Shown piece after piece: positions 1-9,962 of a DNA stretch of 64,000 nt. Made by a program: the position numbers and the translations under genes. Position 1 is the first letter of the stretch; each line of letters opens with the position of its first letter. Source of the DNA: Cyclina sinensis (taxonomy: Eukaryota; Mollusca; Bivalvia; Venerida; Veneridae). Below the pieces are notes generated by a model. The model did not search any database and was not told the DNA's origin. It saw only the letters and a program-made list of their open reading frames with translations. Where the stretch lies: contig JAAONU010000016.1 of the NCBI GenBank assembly GCA_012932295.1, positions 36,239,241 through 36,303,240 on the forward strand. The letters are read 5' to 3'.

Positions 1-270
1 CTTCTGATTCAATGCGATAATTCAATAAATTGGGAAGTTTAGAACTGATTTTCCAGTTGTACAGAAGCTCTGTCACAAATGAAATATTTGTTTCGTTTGT
101 TTTAGATCAGTTTTAATATATTGATTTTACTTGTACAGAAACCAAATAATAAATTACCTTGGTGAATGTAAAACTGATTAAGTGGTGTTGTTATAAGAGT
201 TTAATTTTTATAGAAGCCAGCTCTACCTGTCTTTTTTTCACTTGACTGATCACATTGAGATGGTCGTATA

Positions 271-274
<4 letters not shown>
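1..274. other. AT-rich flank, no gene seen
   Basis: No open frame, splice pattern or recognisable repeat was found before the TA tract. Confidence 0.5.

Positions 275-332
<58 letters not shown>
275..332. repeat. (TA)n microsatellite, left of the Tc1 element
   Basis: Nearly perfect TA dinucleotide run that ends where the Tc1 terminal repeat begins. A matching run starts at the other end of the element (1842-1888), so the two tracts look like one microsatellite split by the insertion. Confidence 0.95.
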
Positions 333-333
<1 letters not shown>

Positions 334-360
334 TAACGGAAAAATATAACTGTGCATACT
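331..360 (+). repeat. Left terminal inverted repeat of the Tc1 element
   Basis: Begins TACTAACGG and matches the reverse complement of 1814-1843 with two substitutions (A/G in the CTRACGG segment and C/T near the inner edge). Confidence 0.93.
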
Positions 361-529
361 TCAAGGTATAGAATTTTTTTTTAATATTAGGAATAGTAAC
401 ATAAAACTTTGCAAATTAGCCAATCAACGTTTTATTTCTAACAATCAATACAAACACTTCATCATGTAAAACAATTTTTACAGTAACAAGGCGCAGAAGT
501 TGACAGGTATGAAATCTGATTTCACAAGG

Positions 530-1570
530 TCAGTATCGTGTGTGGCCTCCATTGGCGTTCAAGCAAGCACGGAAGCGACGAGGCATAGAGGCAACTAAGT
601 TGGCGATAACTGCCTGTGGAATGGTGTTCCAGATGTTGACCAATGTCTGCGCTAGTTGGTCCAGCGTGAGAGGTTGGTTACGTCTTTGACGGAGGCGTCT
701 CTTCATCTCATCCCAAACGTGCTCAATTGGTGAAAGATCTGGTGAAACAGCGGGCCAGGGTAAGACACTCACGTTTTGCTGAGCCAGAAACCCGGTAACT
801 ACACGTGCTACATGTGGCCGAGCGTTGTCTTGTTGAAACGTCATGTTACGCCCTTGACGTTGAAGAAATGGCAGCACGTGGGGTATGACAATCTCATCTC
901 TGTAACGAACACCCGTTAAATTGCCACGGACAATTACAAGCTGGGTCCTGCCTTGAGATGAGATACCTCCCCAAACCATTATCGACCCACCACCACCAAA
1001 ACGTTGACGTTGAAAAACACAGGGATCCAAGTAACGTTCTCCGCGACGCCTGTATACACGAATTCGTCCGTCCGAACTTTCTAAGTGAAACCGCGACTCG
1101 TCAGTAAACAGAACATTATTCCAATATGCTCTTGGAAGCCTTAGATACTGTCTGCACCACTGACGTCGACGTTGTCGATGACGTAAGAGAAGAGTAGGAC
1201 GTATCGCAGGACGTCGTGGAGTAATGCTGTGCTCTCTTAATCGGTTTCTAACAGTTCGTCCACTGATAGGTCTCAAGCCAGGAATTGTTCGTGCTGTTAA
1301 TGTGGCCGGTTGAAATCGATTCCGTAGGTGTGTAAGCCGGATATAATTGTCTTGACGGATTGACGTCACACGTGGACGCCCTGGACGTGGTAGATCACGG
1401 ACGTTGCCACGTTGCTGAAATCGTCGCCAAAGTGCTGATATGGTGTTTCGGTGAACACCAAAACGCTGCGCAACCGCATTTTGAGCAATGCCTGCTTGGA
1501 GCATACCGACGGCACGTAGGCGATCATTTTCTGAGATGCGTGGCATTGTCTTCAAAGACTTAAAATCCAA
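530..1570 (-). CDS. Tc1-family transposase (DD34E), intact frame
   Basis: This 346-residue protein cuts and pastes its own element by binding the terminal repeats and breaking DNA with a DDE catalytic triad. An N-terminal helix-turn-helix region (about residues 10-55, with VAQRFGVHRNTISALWRRF) is followed by the AT-hook-like GRPR motif at 64-67. A second helix-turn-helix follows to about residue 120. The catalytic residues are D157 (FTDES), D248 (QQDNARPH) and E283 (SPIEHVW); 34 residues separate the last two, the Tc1 DD34E signature. The frame ends ...GGHTRY, a usual C-terminus for this family. Length is normal (about 340) and there is no internal stop or frameshift. A later in-frame start at residue 9 (MPRISEND) is also plausible. 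It sits alone between the terminal repeats. Confidence 0.97.
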   Translation of the reverse strand: MDFKSLKTMPRISENDRLRAVGMLQAGIAQNAVAQRFGVHRNTISALWRRFQQRGNVRDLPRPGRPRVTSIRQDNYIRLTHLRNRFQPATLTARTIPGLRPISGRTVRNRLREHSITPRRPAIRPTLLLRHRQRRRQWCRQYLRLPRAYWNNVLFTDESRFHLESSDGRIRVYRRRGERYLDPCVFQRQRFGGGGSIMVWGGISSQGRTQLVIVRGNLTGVRYRDEIVIPHVLPFLQRQGRNMTFQQDNARPHVARVVTGFLAQQNVSVLPWPAVSPDLSPIEHVWDEMKRRLRQRRNQPLTLDQLAQTLVNIWNTIPQAVIANLVASMPRRFRACLNANGGHTRY

Positions 1571-1813
1571 ATGAAGGTGTTTTTCTGAACTGCTGGGTAG
1601 CTCACTATAATTTGACGGTTAAAATAACTCGAAACAGCATGTACGAGGATGTTAACATAAAGAAACACGTAAAAAGCGCGACCGTTACGGGCTATAAATT
1701 TTGCACGTGCAACTCGCGAAAAGCAGTATTATTGAAACAAGATTACCTTGTGAATTACACAAAAGAAATCTGCTAAAATAATTTTATACCTAATAAAAGA
1801 TATTAAGTATTTT

Positions 1814-1840
1814 AGTGTGCACAGTTATATTTTTCCGTCA

Positions 1841-1843
<3 letters not shown>
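1814..1843 (-). repeat. Right terminal inverted repeat of the Tc1 element
   Basis: Reverse-complement partner of 331-360, ending in GTCAGTA against the TA tract. Confidence 0.93.

Positions 1844-1888
<45 letters not shown>
1842..1888. repeat. (TA)n microsatellite, right of the Tc1 element
   Basis: Continuous TA run that passes into GTGTGTAAACATC. It continues the tract at 275-332 on the far side of the transposon. Confidence 0.95.
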
Positions 1889-1894
<6 letters not shown>

Positions 1895-2814
1895 AAACAT
1901 CAGGTCATTAGTAGATTCTTTACTGACCAGCTGGACAGACTAGTTTACATTTCCACACTCCAAGATAAGTTTATTTATCCTATTGACTTTAATTTGCTAG
2001 AAATTGTTCTGTAAATATTTTTGTACTAAACTAGCATATATTTTCTGTTTCTGAACTTTATGTAAAAAAAAGCCATGATATGTAATTATGCTTTTAGCCA
2101 GTACTTGCACACAATCTTCTTTTAGCCTATTGTTAAAACCTATTTATCTGCATTCTCTAATTCAACTGAATTTGTATAATTTTCTATATAGAGTTTACCT
2201 TTGAGTTCAGAATGATTTTTTTTCTCTTTGTTTGTACCAAGGTCATTTCATTTTGTCAATAGGTCTCATGGTTGACGTTGACATTATAAGCTTGTGGTGA
2301 TAATACTATACTTGAGCAGTGTAGTCAGAGGTTAAAGGTCACAGAAGATCGAAGAATCTTCAGAAGGGTTGAACGACAGTAATGTCATTGTTAGGTTCAT
2401 TTTATTTGAAGTTGACGTAAGATGCTTGTCGGAGTGGTGTATATTTTTTGTGACAAGTTGTTGTGATAAACTTGTCGGAGTGACATATATTCAAGGTGAC
2501 AAGGTGGCAATATTATTACGTCGGAGTAACATTTTACAAACTGTAATAGCAATATATTTCTGCCGTGGGTCTCAGCTTGCATTTAGATCTTCTTAGTGAC
2601 TGGCACTGGGTGTAGTGTTAAACGTGTATAAGAGTACAAGCAATTACATTAGCTGAACTTGAATTATTACATATAATGTTTAATCAAATCTTCCATTAAC
2701 TTTATTGTAATATTTATGTATTTGGGAATTTTGAACAGAATCTTTGCATATAAAAATGTTTGCTTTGTTCTTTTAAACATGTGTAAACTATGAACAACCG
2801 AGGAGCACCGCTCT
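1889..2814. other. Intergenic, no gene
   Basis: AT-rich with only short chance frames. A weak duplicated motif (CTTGTCGGAGTG about 45 bp apart, 2425-2485) and one AGGTTAAAGGTCACAG motif near 2330 are the only structure noticed. Confidence 0.5.
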
Positions 2815-3715
2815 CTATCTTGGTATGTTTGAATCTCATCTTTCCATTTACGTTTCTCGGCTTGTGCAATTTTAATGCGTTTTAGTAATGACCTATATTG
2901 GCGTTCGACTTCACCATTTGCACTCGGCCACAGAGGCGTCGTATGCCTATGTTTGATTCCATTTAGAAAACTTGCAAATGTTTCACTCGTGAAACAAGTC
3001 GGACTATCCGTCTGTATGGATATCGGGTTACGTGTCTGCTAAAAATACTGCAGAGTATTTTGATAGCGTTTTCAGAGGTAGGTAATTTACTCAGCCCGAT
3101 TTTAATGAAGCGTAGAGAGTAATCTACGATCACTAGAATATAATCTTTAGAATTTTATTGCCCAAGCCAATCTATTGCCAAATATTCCCACGGTGCGTCG
3201 GGAAGTTCTGTACGCGACATGGCTTCCGGTTTCGTTGGACTCGATACCAACAGACACCCATAACACGTATTGCAATGATTTTCTGCATCTTTGTCGAAAA
3301 CTGGCTAATATACACTCTGTCTTAGATTTTGTTTCATGGCCACAATACCGGGATGGCTTTCATGACCAATTTCTAAGATTTGTTCTCTGAGGTCCCTTGG
3401 AATTACAATCCTCTTACGTCTGAGTACAAAAAAAACCTACCGCTGTAAGTTCATTTCTTACAGGTAAATATTCCGTACAAGGAAGTTTATCCCAACTGTT
3501 GTTTGCAATACAGATACGCAGTGCAATGAGTTTAGGGTCAAAACGTGACTCCTTTTCTATTTCGCGCGTCGTGATTGCTTGTGGTGTAGCGTTGCGTGCC
3601 ACAAACTTTATGTATTCATCGTCGACCATGAATATGCATTTGTCCGTTTCGTCGCGGACTTGTTTGCACAACTTACTTAGAAAATCACTAACTTTCTCAC
3701 ATCCTGCCGTATTTT
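2815..3715 (-). pseudogene. Broken Ty3/Gypsy pol fragment (RNase H linker, zinc-binding region, integrase)
   Basis: Decayed retrotransposon polyprotein read on the minus strand. From 3671 down to 3414 the frame matches the stretch after RNase H in Gypsy pol (EYIKFVARNATPQAITTREI, then RNELTAVGF). After a lesion near 3420 comes the H2C2 zinc-binding region (RIVIPRDLREQILEIGHESH, and CNTCYGC near 3270). The integrase core follows (PDAPWEYLAIDWLGQ near 3175-3215, DYILVIVDYSLRF, then QTDSPTCFTSETFASFLNGI and TTPLWPSANGEVERQYRSLL down to about 2835). The aspartate of TDSPTCF and glutamate of NGEVERQ, catalytic in this family, are present. At least one stop and two frame changes break it. No long terminal repeats were seen. 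Confidence 0.85.
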
Positions 3716-4289
3716 AAACTTGAACTCTGGTTTCATCAGTATAACGCAATTGCTGCAAAATTTTCTAGCGTCAAGATCATACCCTTAAGAAAAGCTGTAA
3801 TCTTTATTAACTGAGCACATATGAACGTGCAGCACAAACTTGAGACATCGTCGGTTAACCCCGGTACATATTCCGCACGACTACATTTTGTGCCGTGGGA
3901 CAATTGACTGCAGATTATTCGTTTTTATAAATGTTAATTAGCAAAGGGATGTAACTCTTTGTCCAATGAAATTTTGCATTAAAAATAGATACTCTTCAAT
4001 GTGGAGAGTAGGCATAACGACATGTTACTTAAAATAGACGTATTTCCCAGGATTTAAACATAGCCGTGAAAGGCAAATTGTAACGAGTAATTTTATTGGC
4101 TGTGATTGCGCAAAAGAATTCTTTCGGAAACCAATGAAAGTAGGTAATGAATTATTCATGAGTACAAAGTTTTACCAACCAATTGCCCCACGATCGATGA
4201 ATAGAGTGAAACGGAATGGATCGAACGTGGGTTTCCGACAATGGATTTGAAACCTCTTATCTATCAAGTTCGGTCAGGTGTAGCTTTTA
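3716..4289. other. Intergenic, no gene
   Basis: Next to the Gypsy relic; may hold more decayed retrotransposon sequence, but no motif was recognised. Confidence 0.4.
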
Positions 4290-5760
4290 GTATGCTGTTT
4301 TGTCCGTCGTCCGTCGTCCACAATTTACTTTAAACAACATCTCCTCCTTTACCACTTGGTTAATTACAAGTAAACTTTACAGAAATAATTGAATAATCCT
4401 CTTTCAAATTTGTATACAAATTGAATTTCATGCAGAACTCTGGTTGCCTTGGCAACTGAATGGGAAAACTTAAAAGTTCAACTTGTCTGAATCCACAAGG
4501 CATATAGTTTACACATTTCGTTAGCATTATCTAGTGGACCTCTACCAAAGTTAAATAAAACATGCTCTGGCTCTACCCGAGGAGTCACTTGATTTTACAG
4601 ACTTATATAGGAAAATCTTAACAACATCTTTTTTTCTAAAGCTAAAAAAAAGAAATAGGCCAAGAGTTTAGAGATTAAATATGTATGATTATCTAGTAGA
4701 CCTTTACCAAAGTTATAAAAATCATGACCGCTGGATCAAAATTGGTCTTGCCTCAGCGGACACTTTATCTTACATTGAGTAAACAGTTTAAAAAAAATCT
4801 TTTTGTCTAAAACCACAAGACCTGGAGCTTATATATTTCGTTGATAGCATCATCTAACGGACCTCTTCCAAATGCATCATGACCTCTGAATCATGACACT
4901 GGGTTCAGAATTGGCTCTACACCAGAGGTAATTTGATTAACATAGACACACTTTAAAACATCTTCTTCACAAAATAATTAGGGCTAGGGTTTAGATGTTT
5001 CGTTTGTACTATTGTCTAATGGACCTCTACCAAGTTTATACACCCTTCAGTAGGGGTGACACTATAATAAACAAGCACTGTACTTTACTTTACTTTATAC
5101 AAATCATGGTCCCTGGATCAAAATTGACCTCTCCTCAGGGGACACTTGATCTTACACAAAGTTATATAGGAATTTTTTCTTTTAATCTCCTTGTCTGAAA
5201 CCACAGCCTAGAGCTTACATATTTGGTAGCGTCATCTAGTCGACCTCAACCAAAGTTATATAAAGCATGACTCTGGGATCAGAATTAGCCCCAGCCCAGA
5301 GGTCACTTGATTTTACATAAACATATATAGGGAAGATCTTCTTTTCAGAATCCATTAAGCTTCCAATTAAGATGTTTGGTGTGTATGAATGTCAAGTGGA
5401 CCCCTGCCATGGTCCCTGAATCAAAATCGGCCCCGCCCAAAGGGTCAATTGATCTTACATCGAGTTATATACGAAAACAGTTTAAACAGATCTTCTTGTC
5501 TGAAACCACAAGGCCTAGGGGTCACTTGATTTTACAAAGACTTATATAGGAAAAACTTTAGAAAACTTCTTGTAAGAAACTTTAAGGCATATAGTTATGA
5601 TGTTTGGTGTGTATGATTGTCTGGTAGACTTCTACCAAGTTTATACAAATCATGGCCTCTGGATCAAATTCAGCTTTGCCAAAAGGGTCACTTCGTTTTA
5701 CATTGAGTTATATAGAAAAAAGTTTAAATGAAAGTGAAGGGTCTTAAATTTAGATATATA
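4290..5760 (+). repeat. Degenerate tandem array, about 165-bp unit (family R1)
   Basis: About eight diverged units. Each carries, in order, a CTTGTCTGAAACCACAAG-like block, a TTTGGTGTGTATGATTGTCTAGTGGACCTCTACCAAAG-type block (broken up by substitutions), a CATGACCTCTGGATCAAAATTGG-type block and a (G)GTCACTTGATTTTACA block. The last recurs near 4585, 4763, 4928, 5143, 5305, 5444, 5523 and 5687, giving spacings mostly of 140-180 bp. One unit near 5048-5100 carries an extra segment with repeated CTTTA. Related arrays occur at 24060-26280 and 37430-38130. Confidence 0.8.
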
Positions 5761-5929
5761 TAATTCAGCATTGCCTAGTTAATTAGATGTGCTTTGGAAG
5801 ATCTTGGGTGTCCGATCCCCAACAACCTCACCTTGGTATCCCCGCTCCCCTCAACTTCGGGAAAAATTCATTGGATGGGGTAGGAAGGTATTTAACCTTC
5901 ATCCACCGTTGTTCTTGACCTTCATGTGA

Positions 5930-6180
5930 CCTACTAACCTACTTTCTTGTTCCAGAGGGAGGGCATATTGGTTTTGGTCTGTCCGTCTGTCTGTCTGTTT
6001 CTTTGTTTGTCACAAACTTTAAACTTGACTATAACACGGAAGTCCTTCTACCTACGGCCTTCAAATTTTACAGGTTCATGCACCTTGATGCGCTCTACAG
6101 GCAAGACCCACTTAAAGGTCACGAGTTTAAAGGCCAAGTTCACTGTTACCCCAAATTACAAATATTTACTTAGTCCATAA
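5930..6180 (+). repeat. Dispersed repeat fragment with (CTGT)n
   Basis: Contains GTCTGTCCGTCTGTCTGTCTG near 5975-5998 followed by TTAAAGGTCACGAGTTTAAAGGCC near 6113, a layout like the microsatellite plus core of bivalve pearl-like elements. No boundary was resolved. Confidence 0.5.
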
Positions 6181-6308
6181 AATACACATACTTCCATAAA
6201 AAACATTGTAACTTCACATGTGTATGTCCTTGATACAGCCTGTCCGCTAGATATACTTGTGAATGCGCAAGACAGGTTTACTATGACTATTATCACTATA
6301 ACCATTTA

Positions 6309-6342
6309 GTGTGTGCGTGCGTGCGTGCGTGCGTGCGTGCGT
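6309..6342. repeat. (TGCG)n microsatellite
   Basis: About eight copies of GTGC/TGCG, an alternating purine-pyrimidine tract. Confidence 0.9.
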
Positions 6343-7520
6343 GTTTTTAACTTACTGAAAAGTATTAACTAAGATTTAAGTAAGTACAGAATATTAGTTC
6401 TAGCTACACAGTTAATTTCCCATTTTTCTTGAATAAAATATATTTGATTGACTCTAACTGTTGCAGTACTTTACAGGTTGTTGTTGTTGTCTAAAATGCA
6501 AAATCAAACTATTGCTGCGGTCTGTCAACTGCCATTGATTTAACATTGCAGGGTATGGAAATGTACTTTGTGACAGCCTCACATAATATAAACAAAACAA
6601 ACAACAACAACAACAACAAAACAGGATAATTGGTGATTTTAAGAACGTGATCAAACTTGATAGTCCAACAGATTGGACCATTGTTTTAGTAATTAATTTT
6701 AATCATAGTCTTATTTCATATTTAACCCTGGTGAAATACACCATAAACTTTTATGAAAGGCAATGGTTTGTGCGACCATCGTCAGCCATGATAGACCTTG
6801 ATTAAGAACCACGTACGTGATATCTTAGTAAGTAGAAACGCTTTACTTATTGAAAGATCCTTAACCTCTCACATTTGCATGATTTAATAAAGAAGTACAA
6901 GTTATCTTTTCACCACTAACAAGAATATTACCAAAGAGTACAAAGTAATAGAATCAGTACACACCGGTGAGAGTGGTCTGTCTTTAATCTTACCTACAAT
7001 TTAGCCCACAAACATTCACGTACCGAATGCCAGGAAACAGGTTTCTTATATGATACTGCACATTAATTCTAGCTTGTGAGTTCATTTCCAATTTCAAACG
7101 TAACTTTTGTTGTAGGTCACAAACAAGTAAATTTCAGCGGGCCATTGAACTTGATTAGCACCCAGTTGAGCAGACCACACTTATTATAAATATGTTACTA
7201 GAATTATTTAAAGGTCGGAATCATCAAAAAATTCTACAGGCGTCTGTGCTGCATTAGAGTCCAGTTGAAATTTAGCTCATTTTACTACGCTGATATAGGG
7301 AACGCTGTTTTTAATACACAAAGAGGGAACACATGTAGGTTAGGTGTAATACGAGGGAAGTTTAAATATGAATGCAACTAGACTAGTATCTCGTTTTAAA
7401 CCACGATTTGCACAGACTAGGTACATGTATCGCTTAGAGGTTTGTGTATGCTCTCCATTGATACATGTTCAAATCTGTTCAGTCTAGCTTCGACAATAAC
7501 TCGATTAACATTGTCTACTC
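6343..7520. other. Intergenic, with a short (AAC)n
   Basis: No gene recognised. A short AAC repeat lies at 6598-6620 and a TTG run near 6477-6491; the open frame between them on the minus strand is low complexity. Confidence 0.5.
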
Positions 7521-8279
7521 GTGTATACTGAAGCTAAAATGGTTGGGAAAAGGTCTCCTTTCACTGACCAAAACGGTCCTATATCAAGAAACGCTGGTAT
7601 GCTTGGTATGCAAGCGAAATTATATTTAATGAAATGTGTCTTGTTTATGGGAACAAAGGACATTCTTTTTCATTTGTCACAAGGTGGTGTAAGAAATCTA
7701 AAAGTGGTATAGATTCAGTGGAAAATGCGCCTCATGCACGCCGTCCGAAAACTTCGCCAAAAATAGTTGAAAAAGTAAAGGATTTCATTGCTACCGATGC
7801 AAGATTTACAATTAGGCATATAGTTAAATGCATTGGTACCTCAGTAGGAGCTTTTCATACAATTTTCAGACATGATTTAAAAATGACAAGGATAAGTGCC
7901 AGATAGATACCCCATCTCCTTACAAAAGAGCAAACAATGAAACATGTTGAAACAGTTCCCTAAATACAAGAATCGATTTTTCGTTAATATCATCACTGGC
8001 GATGAGACGTGGGTTCACTTTTATGAGCCCAAACGAAAGATACAGAACAATATGAGCAACAAAAAGCAGCCAAAAACAACCTTGCTTAGCATAGCAATCA
8101 TGAGCATAGCAACCATGAGCATAGCAACCATGAGCATAGCAACCATGAGCATCAAAAAGGCAATGTATGTAATTTTCTTTACAAAGCAAGGCCCTGCTAT
8201 TCTAATTGCGGTACCAGAGGGCAAATCTGTCAATGCTACGTTTTTTTTAAAGGCAAGATCTTTCATGGTGGTGTTTTAA
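7521..8279 (+). pseudogene. Mariner-family transposase relic, frameshifted
   Basis: A mariner-type (Tc1/mariner superfamily) transposase broken into at least two frames. In 7634-7906 the DNA-binding part is visible: VYGNKGHSFSFVTRWCKKSK, then SVENAPHARRP (family norm about SVEDEPRSGRP), IVEKVKDFIATDARFTIRHI and the end MTRISAR. After a stop and a frame change, 7944-8279 carries the first catalytic block ITGDETWVHFYEPKRKIQN and then AMYVIFFTKQGPA and VPEGKSVNATFF. The second catalytic aspartate block and the C-terminus are absent. A 15-bp minisatellite interrupts the catalytic domain. No terminal repeats were identified. Confidence 0.88.
8086..8152 (+). repeat. 15-bp in-frame minisatellite inside the mariner relic
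   Basis: Four copies of TGAGCATAGCAACCA (8086-8145, the first slightly diverged) plus a partial copy. It encodes repeated SIATM in the plus frame and stands where mariner proteins have a basic stretch between the GDETW block and the next beta strand. Confidence 0.93.
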
Positions 8280-9596
8280 AGGATTAAGATAACTCTTGTG
8301 GCATTGTTTGTTCAACACTTCTGAAAATTGACCCTCATGCATTCATATTTGAATACCCCTCGCATTTTCATGTGTGTCCCGTCAACGACCCAAGAAGACC
8401 AATAGCGTGATGTGAAGTTTCTTGTATATGTTGCTTCATCAAGTTTTGCAGAATGTTCATATGTTTTCAAAACAATTTTTTTAAGACCTGACATTTCCGA
8501 CTATTTCTATCCGTCGTGTGTATTCATTAAAATGTATTCTACTCACGTACCTACAATCAATGCGACGTGGTAGTTTCCGCTTTGTGTACTAGAGAACCTT
8601 GAAGGGAAGTTAATTTCTCTAGGTTATTTTTGCAGAAATGTAAGCTACAGTGTAAATGCGTTAATTAAAAGACTGTTAACAATATAAATGTAACATTTTA
8701 TTCATTAAACAATTAAAAATAGAAGAAGTTTTACAAAAAAATACAAAATTATTCATATAAAGTGATTTTGATAATCAAGACAATAAAAAATAAAGAATAT
8801 ATAAAACATATATAGACCTGAAGTAATAATAATATATCACTTCTGTAATTAAACAGCACTTGAGATTGAATTGTACACAAAAATGGAATAACTTAAACAT
8901 ACATACCATAATTTCAAGCTAGAAGAAATTATAAGTGAAACTAAATTTTGTTCTGAATCGAATACGGTCTTTGTGAAATGCACAAAGGCTTCGTTTTACA
9001 TTTTCCTTTAAAATGTTATATTTTAAGCGTTACTGTGATCTGTTCTGGAATAAATGCATATCATCTGAATAAATGTATCATAAAGTAAACGTGATTTGTC
9101 TCAAAACGTATATGTAAATAAAATTGAGAAAAATAAAAACAAGTGCAAAAAATCACATGTTAAGTATTTGCAATATACATCCATCTTTGCTGTAATTCGA
9201 ACAAAACTGGATTTACTAATGAAATACAAATTTAAAATGAGATCAACAAAAAGACAGTAACCATGGCAATGCACACATATTATACAATATTCTAGTAACT
9301 TCTAACTTAAAGCATTGCTATCTCGCAAGACAGTCCAAAGACTTCATAAAAACACATCTTCAGCAAAGTTGTAAAAATCGATATTTTAGTCTCAAAATTA
9401 AAGAAAACTAATAAATTTCACAACATTATTGTAAGACATTTGTTCACGGGCTTCTGCTTATTTTACTAAATGGGCTTCATATATAAATGTGAACGAATTT
9501 GATAGTTTATATTATACTGTTCAAGGAAATGTACTACATAAGGCTACACAGATATATTTAATATTTCACTTTCATTATTTCTCCGTTTATAACACT
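8280..9596. other. AT-rich intergenic or 3' region of the 9.6-11.6 kb gene
   Basis: Dominated by A and T with no convincing frame. The minus strand has a consensus AATAAA (TTTATT on plus) near 8698-8703 and a variant ATTAAA at 9557-9562, so part of this stretch may be 3' UTR of the next gene. A 60-codon minus frame at 8312-8494 is unassigned. Confidence 0.45.
9557..9562 (-). terminator. Possible variant polyadenylation signal (ATTAAA)
   Basis: TTTAAT on the plus strand, about 35 nt below the stop codon. It is a weak variant; a consensus AATAAA lies much further down, near 8700. Confidence 0.3.
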
Positions 9597-9962
9597 CTAA
9601 GCACATGTTAATGAGTTGTACATGGATTCTAAATAGTCTGCAATTTGAAGACTGTCAAACACGATGGTATATTCTAACTTCTGTTGTTGGCAAGTTGTAA
9701 GTTTTCCCTCGTGGTAATATTTAAAATCATCAGACAAGTCACCACTGGGGACAATACTAACGGGATTTTGATTCTGCGAATGCAAAGCCATCTTAAGACA
9801 ACACATACAGTCGTATATCCTGTCCTGATATAACTCCAACAAATCACGAGATGTGACATCTTTAGCAGTCAGGTGCAGTTTCTCGAAGTAATATGCAAGA
9901 TTGTTGAGCATGTCGTAGTGAGATCGCATTGTCTTCAGAAATGATTTTGTGTCTTTGCAGTA
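9597..9962 (-). CDS. Exon 4 (terminal) of the cytokine-like gene
   Basis: Acceptor ATGTTTTACAG precedes TAC TGC AAA GAC, phase 0. It encodes 121 residues and a stop: the second half of the predicted second helix and the predicted third and fourth helices, ending NSLTCA. An in-frame ATG lies upstream inside the intron, but the clean acceptor and matching phase favour splicing. Confidence 0.75.
   Translation of the reverse strand, partial: YCKDTKSFLKTMRSHYDMLNNLAYYFEKLHLTAKDVTSRDLLELYQDRIYDCMCCLKMALHSQNQNPVSIVPSGDLSDDFKYYHEGKLTTCQQQKLEYTIVFDSLQIADYLESMYNSLTCA

Larger units (their letters stand above)
331..1843 (-). mobile_element. Tc1-like DNA transposon, apparently complete
   Basis: Inverted terminal repeats of about 30 bp bound an element of about 1.5 kb: 331-360 on the left and 1814-1843 on the right. 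They share the core CGGAAAAATATAACTGTGCA and differ at about two positions. Both ends abut TA, the target duplicated by Tc1/mariner elements. One uninterrupted transposase frame lies inside on the minus strand. The coding part is visibly richer in G and C than the flanks. Intact ends and frame suggest a young, possibly still mobile copy; activity itself cannot be read from one copy. Confidence 0.93.

Noticed and set aside
1360..1563. Plus-strand frame of 67 codons
   Set aside because: Antisense shadow of the Tc1 transposase N-terminus.
1817..2014. Plus-strand frame with repeated Tyr-Ile
   Set aside because: Translation of the (TA)n tract; no other coding sign.
4290..6180. CRISPR-like regular repeats
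   Set aside because: Units are long, degenerate and contiguous, without unique spacers; they are tandem repeats of a eukaryotic genome.
6454..6681. Minus frame with a run of cysteines
   Set aside because: Produced by the (AAC)n repeat read on the minus strand.
7920..8266. Minus-strand frames with repeated CYAHG and MVAML
   Set aside because: Antisense reading of the mariner relic and its 15-bp repeat.
8312..8494. Minus-strand 60-codon frame next to the mariner relic
   Set aside because: No family recognised and no splice sites; left unassigned.
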